This document shows positions 44,067 to 53,422 of a stretch of 64,000 bases of DNA, in pieces. The translations under genes were made by a program, and so were the position numbers. Position 1 is the stretch's first letter. Each line of letters starts with the position of its first letter. Origin of the DNA: Leptospiraceae bacterium (GTDB lineage Bacteria; Spirochaetota; Leptospiria; Leptospirales; Leptospiraceae); the NCBI GenBank assembly GCA_016711485.1, contig JADJSX010000006.1, positions 606,001 to 670,000 on the forward strand. Reading direction: 5' to 3'. The notes beneath the pieces were generated by a model, which did no database searches, was not told the origin of the DNA, and saw only the letters and a list, made by a program, of their open reading frames with translations.

Positions 44067-45779
44067 ATGACAGGATCAGAAAAAAAAGTAACAGGTGCTA
44101 GATTATTAATAGAGTTAATGGAGGAAGCCGGTATTGAAGTTTGTTTCGGTTATCCAGGAGGAGCGATACTTCCATTTTATGACGAACTTTATAAAAGCAA
44201 AATAAAACATTACTTAGTTCGTCATGAGCAAGGTGCAATTCATATGGCTGAAGGTTACGCTCGGGCTACAGGTAAAATCGGTGTATGTATTGCAACTTCA
44301 GGTCCCGGCGCCACAAATTTTATTACAGGCTTAGCTGATGCCAAAATGGATTCTATTCCTATTTTGGCAATCACTGGTCAAGTATCTACCAGTGTTATAG
44401 GAACTGACGCATTTCAAGAAGCAGATATCTTTGGTATAACGATTCCAATTACAAAATACAATGCACTTATGAGAAGTGCTGATGATATAGCGAGACACTT
44501 TGAAGAAGCCTATAAAATAGCGTTAGGAGGAAGACCTGGTCCCGTACTTTTGGATTTTCCGAAGGACATTCAAACGCAACTAACGTCCGTAAGAAAAGCT
44601 TCCAAATTAAAAATTGCACCCCATCACTACACAAAACCTGAAATTAAAGGAGATGTTAAAGGATTTGCAGATGTATTAAATTCTGCGAAACGTCCTCTTC
44701 TTTATGTAGGTGGTGGAGCTATTAATGCAAATGCTGCAGAAGAAATAAAAAAATTGGCACTATTAGGTAATATACCTGTAACCACAACACTTATGGGCAT
44801 TGGATCGTTTCCAGGAGAACATCCAAACGCTGTTGGAATGCTTGGAATGCATGGAACGGCTTACGCAAATAAGGCGGTATTGGATTGTGATTATATTTTA
44901 AATTTGGGAGCAAGGTTTGATGATCGAGTCGCGAAAATTGGAGAATTTGCAGAAAATGCAATCCGTGCACATATAGATATTGATTCTGCCGAATTTAATA
45001 AACGAATAGATGTAGATTATGTTTTACACGGTGACTTAAAGGATGCACTGCAAGCCTTATTACCTCACGTAAAAAAAGTAGACCGATCTGATTGGTTAAA
45101 TCATATTCAGAAATTAAAGGAAAATCATCCTCTTGATTTTGATAATAAGTCGGATAACAAAATAAAACCACAGGATTTTATTGATAAACTTTATAAAAAA
45201 ACAAATGGAAAAGCTATTATTACAACTGACGTAGGTCAACATCAGATGTGGGCTGCACAATATTACCTATTTGAAGAGCCTAACAACTGGTTAACCTCCG
45301 GTGGGCTAGGAACAATGGGATATGGGCTTCCGGCGGCTATAGGTGCAAAAATAGGAAGACCAGATAAAACTGTAATATGTATTTCGGGTGACGGTTCCAT
45401 TCAAATGAATATACAAGAGTTAGCTACAATTACCATGTATAATTTAGGGGTTAAAATTTTAATATTTAATAATAACTTTCTTGGTATGGTGCGTCAATGG
45501 CAAGAACTGTTCTATGAAGAAAGGTTCTCTCATTCAGAGTGGAAATACAATCCAAATTTTGTAAAAGTTGCAGAAGGTTATGATATTCCAGCAATGAAAA
45601 TAACAGAAAAAGAAGAAATTGATAAAGCATTAGAATTTTTCTTAAAAGATGATAAGTCAGCGTTACTGGAAGTTGTTGTACCGGCGGAGGAAAAAGTTTT
45701 TCCAATGATACCTGCTGGGCAGTCCCAAAAAGAGATGTTGGAATTTAAAGATTTAGAAAGTTTAAAGGCAGCAAAATGA
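44067..45779 (+). CDS. ilvB: Acetolactate synthase, large (catalytic) subunit
   Basis: A 570-residue ThDP-, FAD- and Mg-dependent enzyme that makes acetolactate or acetohydroxybutyrate for valine, leucine and isoleucine. Motifs are GYPGGAILPFYDEL, RHEQGAIHMAEGYARATG (catalytic Glu), the FAD-domain region GGGAINANAAEEI, and the ThDP motif GDGSIQMNIQELATI followed by NNNFLGMVRQWQ. The full length matches the biosynthetic AHAS and not the catabolic form. AAAAGG is in its leader and the ilvN start overlaps its end by ATGA. Confidence 0.96.
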   Translation: MTGSEKKVTGARLLIELMEEAGIEVCFGYPGGAILPFYDELYKSKIKHYLVRHEQGAIHMAEGYARATGKIGVCIATSGPGATNFITGLADAKMDSIPILAITGQVSTSVIGTDAFQEADIFGITIPITKYNALMRSADDIARHFEEAYKIALGGRPGPVLLDFPKDIQTQLTSVRKASKLKIAPHHYTKPEIKGDVKGFADVLNSAKRPLLYVGGGAINANAAEEIKKLALLGNIPVTTTLMGIGSFPGEHPNAVGMLGMHGTAYANKAVLDCDYILNLGARFDDRVAKIGEFAENAIRAHIDIDSAEFNKRIDVDYVLHGDLKDALQALLPHVKKVDRSDWLNHIQKLKENHPLDFDNKSDNKIKPQDFIDKLYKKTNGKAIITTDVGQHQMWAAQYYLFEEPNNWLTSGGLGTMGYGLPAAIGAKIGRPDKTVICISGDGSIQMNIQELATITMYNLGVKILIFNNNFLGMVRQWQELFYEERFSHSEWKYNPNFVKVAEGYDIPAMKITEKEEIDKALEFFLKDDKSALLEVVVPAEEKVFPMIPAGQSQKEMLEFKDLESLKAAK

Positions 45780-46255
45780 AACATACACTAAGTATACTAG
45801 TAAATAATCATCCAGGGGTAATGAGCCATGTTTCAGGGCTCTTTACTAGAAGAAGTTACAATATTGACTCTATCGCTGTTGGAGTAACTGATAACCCAGA
45901 AATATCAAGTATGACTATCGTTTTAAAAGGAGACGATTCAATCGTTGACCAAGTCAAAAAACAACTGTTAAAATTGCCAGATGTATTAAAAGTTACAGAC
46001 TTATATTACATGGAAGCAATTACGAGAGAATTGGTTTTAGTCAAAGTAGAGGCAAAGGATAGTAACCGCACGGAAATTATTTCTATTTGTGGTGTATTCA
46101 GTGCCAAAATCGTAGACGTAACTGAATTGAGTCTTATGGTAGAATTTTCAGGAAATACAAGGCAAGTTACTGCTTTTATTTCTATGATGGCAAAATTTGG
46201 AATATTAGAAATGGCGAGAACTGGACAGATAGCTCTTGCCTGCCAAGGCGGGTAA
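45776..46255 (+). CDS. ilvN: Acetolactate synthase, small (regulatory) subunit
   Basis: A 159-residue ACT-domain protein. Residues 1-75 have the IlvN/IlvH pattern HTLSILVNNHPGVMSHVSGLFTRRSYNIDSIAVG, which binds valine for feedback, and a second ferredoxin-like domain follows to the end (ELVLVKVEAKD, TGQIALACQGG). It stimulates the large subunit and confers inhibition by valine. It overlaps the ilvB stop by 4 bases. The length fits the IlvH-type small subunit. Confidence 0.95.
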   Translation: MKHTLSILVNNHPGVMSHVSGLFTRRSYNIDSIAVGVTDNPEISSMTIVLKGDDSIVDQVKKQLLKLPDVLKVTDLYYMEAITRELVLVKVEAKDSNRTEIISICGVFSAKIVDVTELSLMVEFSGNTRQVTAFISMMAKFGILEMARTGQIALACQGG

Positions 46256-46296
46256 TTAGAATTATTGTATACTAAGATTCATAATTAGTCCGATAA

Positions 46297-46339
46297 TTTG
46301 ATAAACCAGACTTGATTCAATTTACTCTGGTTTATCAAA
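46297..46339 (+). terminator. Hairpin downstream of ilvBN
   Basis: A perfect 14-bp inverted repeat (46297-46310 and 46326-46339, TTTGATAAACCAGA type) with a 15-base loop lies 42 bases after the ilvN stop. It probably ends or protects the ilvBN transcript. The following bases are not a U-tract, so it is a terminator-like hairpin without the classical tail. Confidence 0.5.
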
Positions 46340-46403
46340 TATACTACTTTGCTTCAAAAAGTAAAACCTGATAGTATGAGCATAAGGAAGTAAGTTTTTC
46401 AAA

Positions 46404-48422
46404 ATGTTACAGTTTAAAAAAATAAGTACCAAATTTATTTCCTTAGCCGTTTTTGCTTTGACTGTAGCTATTTTTTTAACTGGTGGAATTAGTTATTGTA
46501 CTGCGCGTAGTTCTATTATAACAAAATTAAAATCAAGTGACTTAATTCAAATTGCTTCCCTAAAAGCAAGCAAGGTCGATTCAAGAATAACACGCGCAAT
46601 CGAAACTTCCAATTTAATTGCAAATGACCCAACCATAATAAATTGGTTTTTGGGAGAAGAAACAAACGTTTTGCTTGGAGAACTCGTTAAAAAAAAATTA
46701 AATAATACAATTATTAATTCCGACTACACTAATGTTTTCGCAGCAAATAAAAAAACGCTAAAATATTGGAAGAGTAATAATAATTTTAGTACGTTTTTAG
46801 ATTCTGCAAATCCAATTAATGATTGGTTTTTTAAAGCTTTGAACGATGGAAAAAAAACTCAAATAAATATTAATTCTGATTCAAAAAATGATACCTATGT
46901 GTTTATTAACGTCCTCATGGGCGATGTAACAAATCCAATTGGAATTGCAGGCGTTTCGATGAAGTTCAATCAAGTAGCAAAAGAATTTTCAGAAACAGAT
47001 CCTAACTACGATGCAAGAGTTTGGTTGATTGATAATCTAGGCAAAATTAAAATTACAACAGAAACAAATCATTTAAATAATAAAATTGGATCCGTAACAA
47101 ATCCAGAAATTGAAGAAGCAATTCTTAAAAATTTAAACGTTGTATCTGTGTTAGAATATGATAGTAACTCCTCTCGAGGGCTAATCGATATTGTCCATGT
47201 TCCCCTCGTCGCAAATGATTGGGGCGTTGTGTATGAAGTGCCTAGAGCAAAAATGACTGGTGCACTAAATACAATCGCAATCGGTACTCTAGCAGTTAGT
47301 TTTATATCTATCCTTTTTGTTTTTGTCACATTTTATTATGGAACTCACTCAATTACAGATCCAATCAAAATACTTGTCACTGCTTTAAATTCTATTTCCT
47401 CTGGGGATATAAATCAGCAAATATCTGTAGTTTCAAAAGATGAAATTGGAAATTTAGCGCATAACTTTAATTTGTTTACGGTTCGACTAATTAATATTTT
47501 AAAATCAGTAAAAGATAACTCAAAGTTAATTGCATCTTCTTCTAATGAAATGTCTGAAACCACAAAAACTTACTCTTCCAATGCACAAAATCAGGCTTCG
47601 ACTATCGAAGAAATTACAGCCTCGATTGAACAAATTTCAGTACGTGTAGAAGATGTAGCTAATCATACGGAAACGCAATCAAATAATTTAAATTCATTAT
47701 CTTCCAAATTAAAAGATCTTTCTGTTATCATAGAAGATATGAATATGATAATACATAAAACACTTTTAGATACTAAATCAATTTCCGTGGAAGCAATGTC
47801 TGGTGCAGATGCCCTAAGCTCAATGAATTCAAGTATGAATCAAATTGTAGAAAGTTCGAAGGACATGAAAAACATTATTGAAATTATAAATTCCATTTCG
47901 GAAAAAATTAATTTGCTTGCTCTAAATGCATCTATTGAGGCAGCTAGAGCGGGTCAAGCTGGAAAAGGATTTGCAGTGGTTGCCATCGAAATCTCTCGAC
48001 TCGCAGATCAAACTGCTTCTAGTGTAAAAGATATAGATTCTCTGATTAAAAAAAATAATAAACAAATAATTACAGGAATTGATACTGTAAATGTGATGAT
48101 TAAAAAGACTGATAGTATTAATTCAGGTGTTGACGCCATTGTTCAAAAAATGAATTCTATTTTTGAGTTTATGCAAAGACAAATGACTACGAAGTTTTTA
48201 GTGGAAAGAGAATCTGATATTGTTAAAAGTCGTGCCAATGAGATACAGCAAATTACGCGCGAACAGAAAGTAGCATTCGACGAAATAGTAAAAGCAATAA
48301 TTTATATAAACGAAATTTCACAATCTAACACGGAAAGTTCAAATGTAATTGCGACTAAATCTTTAGAACTTTCAAAAGTAGCAGACTCGCTGAAGAAAAA
48401 AATAGACTTTTTTAAAGTATAA
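46404..48422 (+). CDS. Methyl-accepting chemotaxis protein
   Basis: A 672-residue transmembrane chemoreceptor. TM1 is at about 12-32, a Cache-like periplasmic sensor at about 35-285, TM2 at about 291-313, a HAMP domain at about 314-370, then a coiled-coil signalling domain with adaptation segments and the conserved hairpin EKINLLALNASIEAARAGQAGKGFAVVA near 500-530. It passes ligand binding to CheA/CheW. There is no CheR/B-binding pentapeptide at the C-terminus. It lies 73 bases upstream of the FliM-like gene, which points to a local chemotaxis-motor unit. Confidence 0.93.
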   Translation: MLQFKKISTKFISLAVFALTVAIFLTGGISYCTARSSIITKLKSSDLIQIASLKASKVDSRITRAIETSNLIANDPTIINWFLGEETNVLLGELVKKKLNNTIINSDYTNVFAANKKTLKYWKSNNNFSTFLDSANPINDWFFKALNDGKKTQININSDSKNDTYVFINVLMGDVTNPIGIAGVSMKFNQVAKEFSETDPNYDARVWLIDNLGKIKITTETNHLNNKIGSVTNPEIEEAILKNLNVVSVLEYDSNSSRGLIDIVHVPLVANDWGVVYEVPRAKMTGALNTIAIGTLAVSFISILFVFVTFYYGTHSITDPIKILVTALNSISSGDINQQISVVSKDEIGNLAHNFNLFTVRLINILKSVKDNSKLIASSSNEMSETTKTYSSNAQNQASTIEEITASIEQISVRVEDVANHTETQSNNLNSLSSKLKDLSVIIEDMNMIIHKTLLDTKSISVEAMSGADALSSMNSSMNQIVESSKDMKNIIEIINSISEKINLLALNASIEAARAGQAGKGFAVVAIEISRLADQTASSVKDIDSLIKKNNKQIITGIDTVNVMIKKTDSINSGVDAIVQKMNSIFEFMQRQMTTKFLVERESDIVKSRANEIQQITREQKVAFDEIVKAIIYINEISQSNTESSNVIATKSLELSKVADSLKKKIDFFKV

Positions 48423-48495
48423 ATTTTTTTAAATAAGTTTTTTTTGATGTATGAAAAATCCCTATTTACTATAGATTTACATTTAGAGGGATTTT

Positions 48496-49443
48496 ATGGA
48501 TGAAATACTGACAGACAGCGATAACGATGAACTCGATGCACTCCTTCAAGCTATTTCAAGTTCTACTGCTGACAAAATAGAAAACGAAAACATTCAGCCT
48601 AAGAAAATTAGAACGTATGATTTTAAGAAACCCGATAAATTTTCACGGGAACATCTAGAGTCATTTCAATATATTTTTGAAACCTTTGCCAAAATAGCTT
48701 CCCCTTCTCTAACTTTAAAATATGAGACTCCTATTACACTGAATATTTCGTCCTTGGATCAATTGAGTTATGAAGAATTTTCAAAATTAATTCCGGAAAA
48801 TTCAACTTTAGGAATTGTAAGTTTAAAACCATTACTTGGATTTTCAATTTTCGAATTAGAGCCTGCTTTCCTTTTTCCCATGATCGACATTCTATTAGGT
48901 GGAAAAGGAGAAATGAAAGAAAATACACGAGTGGTAAGTGAATTAGAAATTCCTATCATTCAAAATATTTTACAAAACTTAATCAATTTAATGGGAAATG
49001 CATTTGAATCTATTATACAAATTAAACCAAACTTAGAAAAAATAGAAACTAATTCATTTTTCAAACAGAAACTTCATTCAAGTGAAATCATATTACAAGT
49101 AAATATAGAAGTTAAAATAAAAGAAATAGGAACTTCTATGAATATTTGCATACCTTATTCGTCTTTAGAGCCAGTAATTCATAAATTTTCAAATAAAAAT
49201 ATAGACTCAATCCAAGAGATTCATAAAGACATGTCTTTGATTGAAAGAAAAAAGAAAATTTTGGATTCATGTATGATTCGTACTTATTCAGAGTTTCAAG
49301 CGGGAATTGTTTTTATTCAACCTAGTGATGAAAATGAAGAAATATTTCATGAGGTTAATATTCATTTAACGCCGGACACTAAATCTAACCATTATTTTAA
49401 AACTATCTTTAAAAATTTTGTTAGAACGACAGAGGTATCTTGA
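48496..49443 (+). CDS. FliM-like switch protein without a recognisable SpoA domain
   Basis: A 315-residue protein. The N-terminus has the CheY-binding-type motif NDELDALLQAI (about 10-20). The FliM middle domain runs from about 50 to 235 with family blocks LESFQYIFETFAKIASPSLT, YEEFSKLIPENSTLGIVSL, IDILLGGKGE, VVSELEIPIIQNIL and GTSMNICIPYSSLEPVI. The final 75 residues do not show the glycine/hydrophobic pattern of the SpoA (FliN-type) domain that ends normal FliM. It probably acts at the C-ring or an accessory switch complex. It overlaps the next gene by TGATG. The ribosome binding site is AGAGGG. Confidence 0.82.
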   Translation: MDEILTDSDNDELDALLQAISSSTADKIENENIQPKKIRTYDFKKPDKFSREHLESFQYIFETFAKIASPSLTLKYETPITLNISSLDQLSYEEFSKLIPENSTLGIVSLKPLLGFSIFELEPAFLFPMIDILLGGKGEMKENTRVVSELEIPIIQNILQNLINLMGNAFESIIQIKPNLEKIETNSFFKQKLHSSEIILQVNIEVKIKEIGTSMNICIPYSSLEPVIHKFSNKNIDSIQEIHKDMSLIERKKKILDSCMIRTYSEFQAGIVFIQPSDENEEIFHEVNIHLTPDTKSNHYFKTIFKNFVRTTEVS

Positions 49444-51743
49444 TGTCCGAAGAATCGTTATCTAAAAAAGAGATAGAAGCACTATTGGAAGCTACCACAA
49501 AAAAGGAAGATAAACCAATTTATGATAAAATCCAATCCGATCCATTTTTGGCGATAAACAATGATTTTTGGATGCGGGAAGCTTCGATTGAAATCTTAGA
49601 AAATATAAAAATGGAAAACTTTAAAAGTTTATCTAAGAAAACGAATGATAAACTTTCAGCTTCTGAAAGAAATTTATTTAAAGAAATTATTACTGCTATT
49701 CTTTCTGAAGTTATCAAATCTAAAAAATTTTCAGAAATTGAATTAGGGAAAAAAATTGGATTCGAAATTATTTCACCCAAAAAAATCAGAAAACAATTTA
49801 AACCTGGAATGCAATGTTATTATGGAAATTTTTCAGGCAGAATACAAGGAATATATTCCATATTGCTCACAAATGAAGTGACAGTTCGTTTGGTAAAAGC
49901 AATGGACAAAATGGAAAACTCAACAAAATTAAATCATTTAAAAAATATAAATGATTGGTTATTTTCGGTTATTTCTTCGTTCACTGATATTTTAACCTTA
50001 AAAATTGGAGAAGTAAAAAGCTCGGAAATGTACCAAGTAATGGTTACAAAATCCGACCAATTGATTCTACCAGAAGGTTCAAATTATTTTAAAATAGAAC
50101 TAGAAATCAGTATTGCAAATGAAACGTTTAGTTTCTTCTTTTTATTTTCCGTCTACAATGCCAAAAATATTCTAAATCATATTTTACAACTTAATCCAAA
50201 CGTTAAGCGAAATTTAAAGAATCACCATAGGATAATAAAGTCAATTGAAAGTAAACTTAATCGGTTTATGGCAAATAGAGAAACCTATTTAAGTGAAAAT
50301 GAATTAGATGAAATTTCAAGTTTTATTAGTAAAAGTTTATCTAAAGAAGAAAAAGGATTTTTATTGACTCCCGTAAAAGAGAAAATAGAAAAATCTGATT
50401 TGGAGATAAGTTTAGTAAGAATTATAATTTCCTTGGCAAACGAAATTATTGATAGACGTTATAAATTAAACGAAGCAGAAAAAGAAAGAAAGGAAAAATT
50501 AAATTCTTTAATCTCATCAATTCCTTTTCCTGTGAACATACGTTTTGAAGATGAAATATTTGATTATAAAAATTTTAAGAATAGAACTCAAAACACGAGT
50601 AACATTGAAAGGTTTATTGGAAAACGAGGAAGTTTGATTTTTTCAAATAAATCTCTTCAAGAAATAATTCTTAGAAAGGAAAATGAAAAACTCTTATTAT
50701 TTGACTTAACAGATAATGTAATACCATCCAAATATGAATTACATTTAACAACTTCAGAAATCATGAATTTAGAATTGGAAGCAGAAATTGAAATTGGTCG
50801 TTCTAAATTACCTCTAGACCAACTAATCAATATTAAACCTGGAAATGTTATAGAATTAAATAAAGATATGACAGAACCAGTTTTTCTTGTAATTGAAAAT
50901 GTAATATTTGCAAAAACAACTGTGGTCGTAAGTAATGAAAAGTTTGGAATATGGATTGAAGATATTGGAAGTCCAAATGATTCAAGAAATATAAAAATGG
51001 ATATTCTTAACAAAGAAGAAATAAAAAGTCAAACTAAAATTCCAATGGCTGATTTACGAGTAATTTTGGGAAAACTTAAATTAACTATAAAGGATTTACT
51101 TACTATGAGTAAAGGCTCTATAGTTGAATTAGAGAAATCAATTTTTGAGCCAATTCAAATTATTGTAGGTGACGATCTTATTTTTCCTGGAGAAGTAATT
51201 GCGTTAGAAAATGGAAAATTTGGAGTGAGATTTGTGAATAATGTAAGTTATTCACAAAAGTCGGAAACAAATGTTATTGATTTAGATGATGAAATTGGAA
51301 ACGATAAAGTTGATTTACTTACTAATTCAAATTCATCAGTAACAACGAGCCCTTTTGAATTTTTAGAAAAAATTGAAGCTAATACGATAGCCGGAATTAT
51401 TCAAATAGAAAATGCTCAAATGATTGCAATGATTCTGTCATTTCTAAGTGCGGAGAAATCTGCAGCTATCCTTACGTATCTAAATGAAAATTTACAGACC
51501 GATGTTGTTGCAAAAATTGCAATTGGTCAAAAGGCAAATTCAGAAATTGCAAAAGAAGTCGCAAAAATCCTAGAAAAAAAAGTTTCCATATTAGTTCAAA
51601 ATACTTTTGCAAATGTGCCAGGTTTTGATTCTATAAATAAAATCTTAAATTCAACAGATAGTGAGAACAGGCGCAAAATGATTTCAGGTTTAGAAAAAAA
51701 CTTTCCAGATATATATAATATTTTAAAATCAAATCAAGATTAA
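49443..51743 (+). CDS. Composite switch protein: FliY/CheC-like region, two SpoA domains and a FliG middle domain
   Basis: A protein of 766 residues from the ATG at 49443, inside the stop of the FliM-like gene. In order: an N-terminal LSKKEIEALLEAT motif like that of FliM/FliY; a CheC/FliM-like region (about 100-245; FSGRIQGIYSILLTNEVTVRLVKAM); a helical linker (about 255-360); a first SpoA domain (about 443-509, AEIEIGRSKLPLDQLINIKPGNVIEL); a second SpoA domain (about 534-599); and a FliG middle-domain-like end (about 637-766) with ENAQMIAMILSFL in place of the EHPQ motif and LNSTDSENRRKMISGLEKNFPDIYNIL. The FliG C-terminal torque domain is absent. It may preassemble switch contacts in one chain. 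Confidence 0.78.
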   Translation: MSEESLSKKEIEALLEATTKKEDKPIYDKIQSDPFLAINNDFWMREASIEILENIKMENFKSLSKKTNDKLSASERNLFKEIITAILSEVIKSKKFSEIELGKKIGFEIISPKKIRKQFKPGMQCYYGNFSGRIQGIYSILLTNEVTVRLVKAMDKMENSTKLNHLKNINDWLFSVISSFTDILTLKIGEVKSSEMYQVMVTKSDQLILPEGSNYFKIELEISIANETFSFFFLFSVYNAKNILNHILQLNPNVKRNLKNHHRIIKSIESKLNRFMANRETYLSENELDEISSFISKSLSKEEKGFLLTPVKEKIEKSDLEISLVRIIISLANEIIDRRYKLNEAEKERKEKLNSLISSIPFPVNIRFEDEIFDYKNFKNRTQNTSNIERFIGKRGSLIFSNKSLQEIILRKENEKLLLFDLTDNVIPSKYELHLTTSEIMNLELEAEIEIGRSKLPLDQLINIKPGNVIELNKDMTEPVFLVIENVIFAKTTVVVSNEKFGIWIEDIGSPNDSRNIKMDILNKEEIKSQTKIPMADLRVILGKLKLTIKDLLTMSKGSIVELEKSIFEPIQIIVGDDLIFPGEVIALENGKFGVRFVNNVSYSQKSETNVIDLDDEIGNDKVDLLTNSNSSVTTSPFEFLEKIEANTIAGIIQIENAQMIAMILSFLSAEKSAAILTYLNENLQTDVVAKIAIGQKANSEIAKEVAKILEKKVSILVQNTFANVPGFDSINKILNSTDSENRRKMISGLEKNFPDIYNILKSNQD

Positions 51744-51810
51744 GTAAATATTTTTGAGGTTTGGGTTTGTGTAATATCAGTTAGAAATAATTAAATGAAG
51801 TAAATATAAT

Positions 51811-51841
51811 AAAAAAGGGATAGTGAATTTCACTATCCCTT
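51811..51841 (-). terminator. Intrinsic terminator of the Lys/Gly-rich protein gene
   Basis: A perfect 11-bp stem (51815-51825 with 51831-51841, AAGGGATAGTG type) with a 5-base loop is followed on the minus strand by a T-run and AT-rich sequence. It lies 30 bases beyond the stop of the gene at 51871, the expected place for a rho-independent terminator. Confidence 0.75.
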
Positions 51842-51870
51842 CGGGAAAGAATCCTATCTATTAATGACTC

Positions 51871-52194
51871 TTATTTTGTTTCGTCAGCATCAGTATCTTC
51901 GGTTTTGGTTTCAACTTTTTTGCCTTTACCTTTACCTTTTCCTTTGCCTTTTCCTTTAGCTTTGCCTTTAGCCTTGCCTTTGCCTTTAGCTTTGCCTTTG
52001 CCTTTTTTCTCACCTTTTTCGGTTTTTGCAGGCTTTACTTCTTTAGCATCTTTTGCATCTTTTTTTTCTTCAGTCATTTCTTCTTTTGGTTCAGTTGTAT
52101 CGCTTTCGTCTTCTTGCGAAAATACATTAGCTACAGCTAAAAAGGAAGTGATAAGAATAAGTATCCCTAATTTTTTTAACATACTTGTCTCCAT
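51871..52194 (-). CDS. Exported Lys/Gly repeat protein
   Basis: A 107-residue protein. A Sec signal (about 7-26, ending NVFSQ) is followed by an acidic Glu/Asp/Lys segment (about 27-55), then a run of KGKGKAKGK-type Lys/Gly/Ala repeats (about 62-93), and an acidic C-terminus. The core is extremely basic and flexible, so binding to nucleic acid, LPS or polyanions in the periplasm is conceivable but unproven. Both ends are acidic, which could neutralise the core. It has its own terminator and stands alone. The repeat-driven composition could be subject to length variation. Confidence 0.7.
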   Translation of the reverse strand: METSMLKKLGILILITSFLAVANVFSQEDESDTTEPKEEMTEEKKDAKDAKEVKPAKTEKGEKKGKGKAKGKGKAKGKAKGKGKGKGKGKGKKVETKTEDTDADETK

Positions 52195-52284
52195 ATAAAA
52201 TTTAAGTAAAGAATCTTAGTGTATAAGTTCTTCACGCCATACTTTACTACCTAGTTTTCCATGAAAAGTGAAATAAAAGTGCGT

Positions 52285-53340
52285 TTATAAAAAAATTTCC
52301 TGAAATATATCACTACAACCATCCTGTAAAACAAGGATTTCTTTTGTGTTTTGTTGAATCTCTATTTGCCGCTTTGCATCTTTCAAATTAAATGAAAATA
52401 AATCCGACTGGGAAATATAAGCCGCATTATGATATAAATTTAAGGCTTTTACTAGGTATTCATATTCAGCAAAGTCTCCCCTATCCGTATAAATTACAGG
52501 TGTATTAGCCATATACGTTTCGGATAAAATTCCGTAACCCGGTTTTGTTAATACGTAATCACAAGCCTTTACTAAATCTGGATAATGAATATCTACTACA
52601 TCAATCACTTTTTCCCCTACTAGACCTTCGTAACCAGAAACTACAATTCTTTGATTTTCTTTGAGATTTTCAAAGTGAAATTGATCCGAAATTCCATAGG
52701 CTCCAAAAGAAAAAAGAAAATACTCTTTATCAGGAGTAAATCCAATAGCTGATCTTACGCTGCCTTTTGTTGCATTAGATTTGCGTCCAACAATTCCTAT
52801 GTTTTTCTTTTTTAAGATGGAATCGGTCGGACAATGAAATGGAAGAATAAATCCAAAATCACAAAGATTATATTCCATTGCCAAATCATTTGCATATTTA
52901 TCAAAATACAAATCGAATTTATTGTAATTCCGATATATAAAATCCCATGTAAAATTTCCTACAAAATAGGAAGGCAATTTTAGTGTAGACGCTAATAGGA
53001 ACGGAAGAGATGAACTGTCCGAAATAATACAGTCGATATTTTCTTTTTCCAGAAAATCAATTTCCTTTTCAATTGTATTAGTTTTATTTTTTTCGAATTC
53101 GAAAATAGCATCTAAAGTTTTTGGAACATTTAAACTAATGGAACTAAGTTGGATCATTCCGACATCGACAGCTACGTTACGAAAAGTCAAACCTTCTCTT
53201 TCTTCTTTAACAAAATCTTTTCTTGTAGTATTTACAAATATCCGAGTAGACTTTGAATTATCTAAAATGTATTTTATAATTTCATACGAGCGGCTAATAT
53301 GTCCAAATCCGTGTCCACTTATGTAATAGGCAATATTCAT
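52285..53340 (-). CDS. GT-B fold glycosyltransferase-like protein
   Basis: A 351-residue protein. The N-terminal YYISGHGFGHISRSYEIIKYIL is the glycine loop seen in MurG-like transferases and in the N-terminal domain of L-arabinokinase-type proteins. The second domain has VLTKPGYGILSETYMANTPVIYTDRG, the donor-binding region typical of UDP-sugar enzymes. A hydrophobic segment at the N-terminus is part of the first strand and not a signal. Donor and acceptor are unknown. It stands between the Lys/Gly protein and the SpoU methyltransferase on the same strand, separated by an 82-base gap from the latter. Confidence 0.78.
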   Translation of the reverse strand: MNIAYYISGHGFGHISRSYEIIKYILDNSKSTRIFVNTTRKDFVKEEREGLTFRNVAVDVGMIQLSSISLNVPKTLDAIFEFEKNKTNTIEKEIDFLEKENIDCIISDSSSLPFLLASTLKLPSYFVGNFTWDFIYRNYNKFDLYFDKYANDLAMEYNLCDFGFILPFHCPTDSILKKKNIGIVGRKSNATKGSVRSAIGFTPDKEYFLFSFGAYGISDQFHFENLKENQRIVVSGYEGLVGEKVIDVVDIHYPDLVKACDYVLTKPGYGILSETYMANTPVIYTDRGDFAEYEYLVKALNLYHNAAYISQSDLFSFNLKDAKRQIEIQQNTKEILVLQDGCSDIFQEIFL

Positions 53341-53422
53341 ATTTTAAATTTACTCACTCAATATTTTCAAATTTTAGCAAATAGAACAGTAAATCTGACA
53401 AATAGGCATCAGTTAAAAGTTC

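Noticed and set aside
51905..52198. A 97-codon plus-strand frame rich in Pro-Leu-Ala repeats
   Set aside because: It is the exact antisense of the Lys/Gly repeat gene; the repeats arise from the reverse complement, and there is no ribosome binding site or sensible composition.
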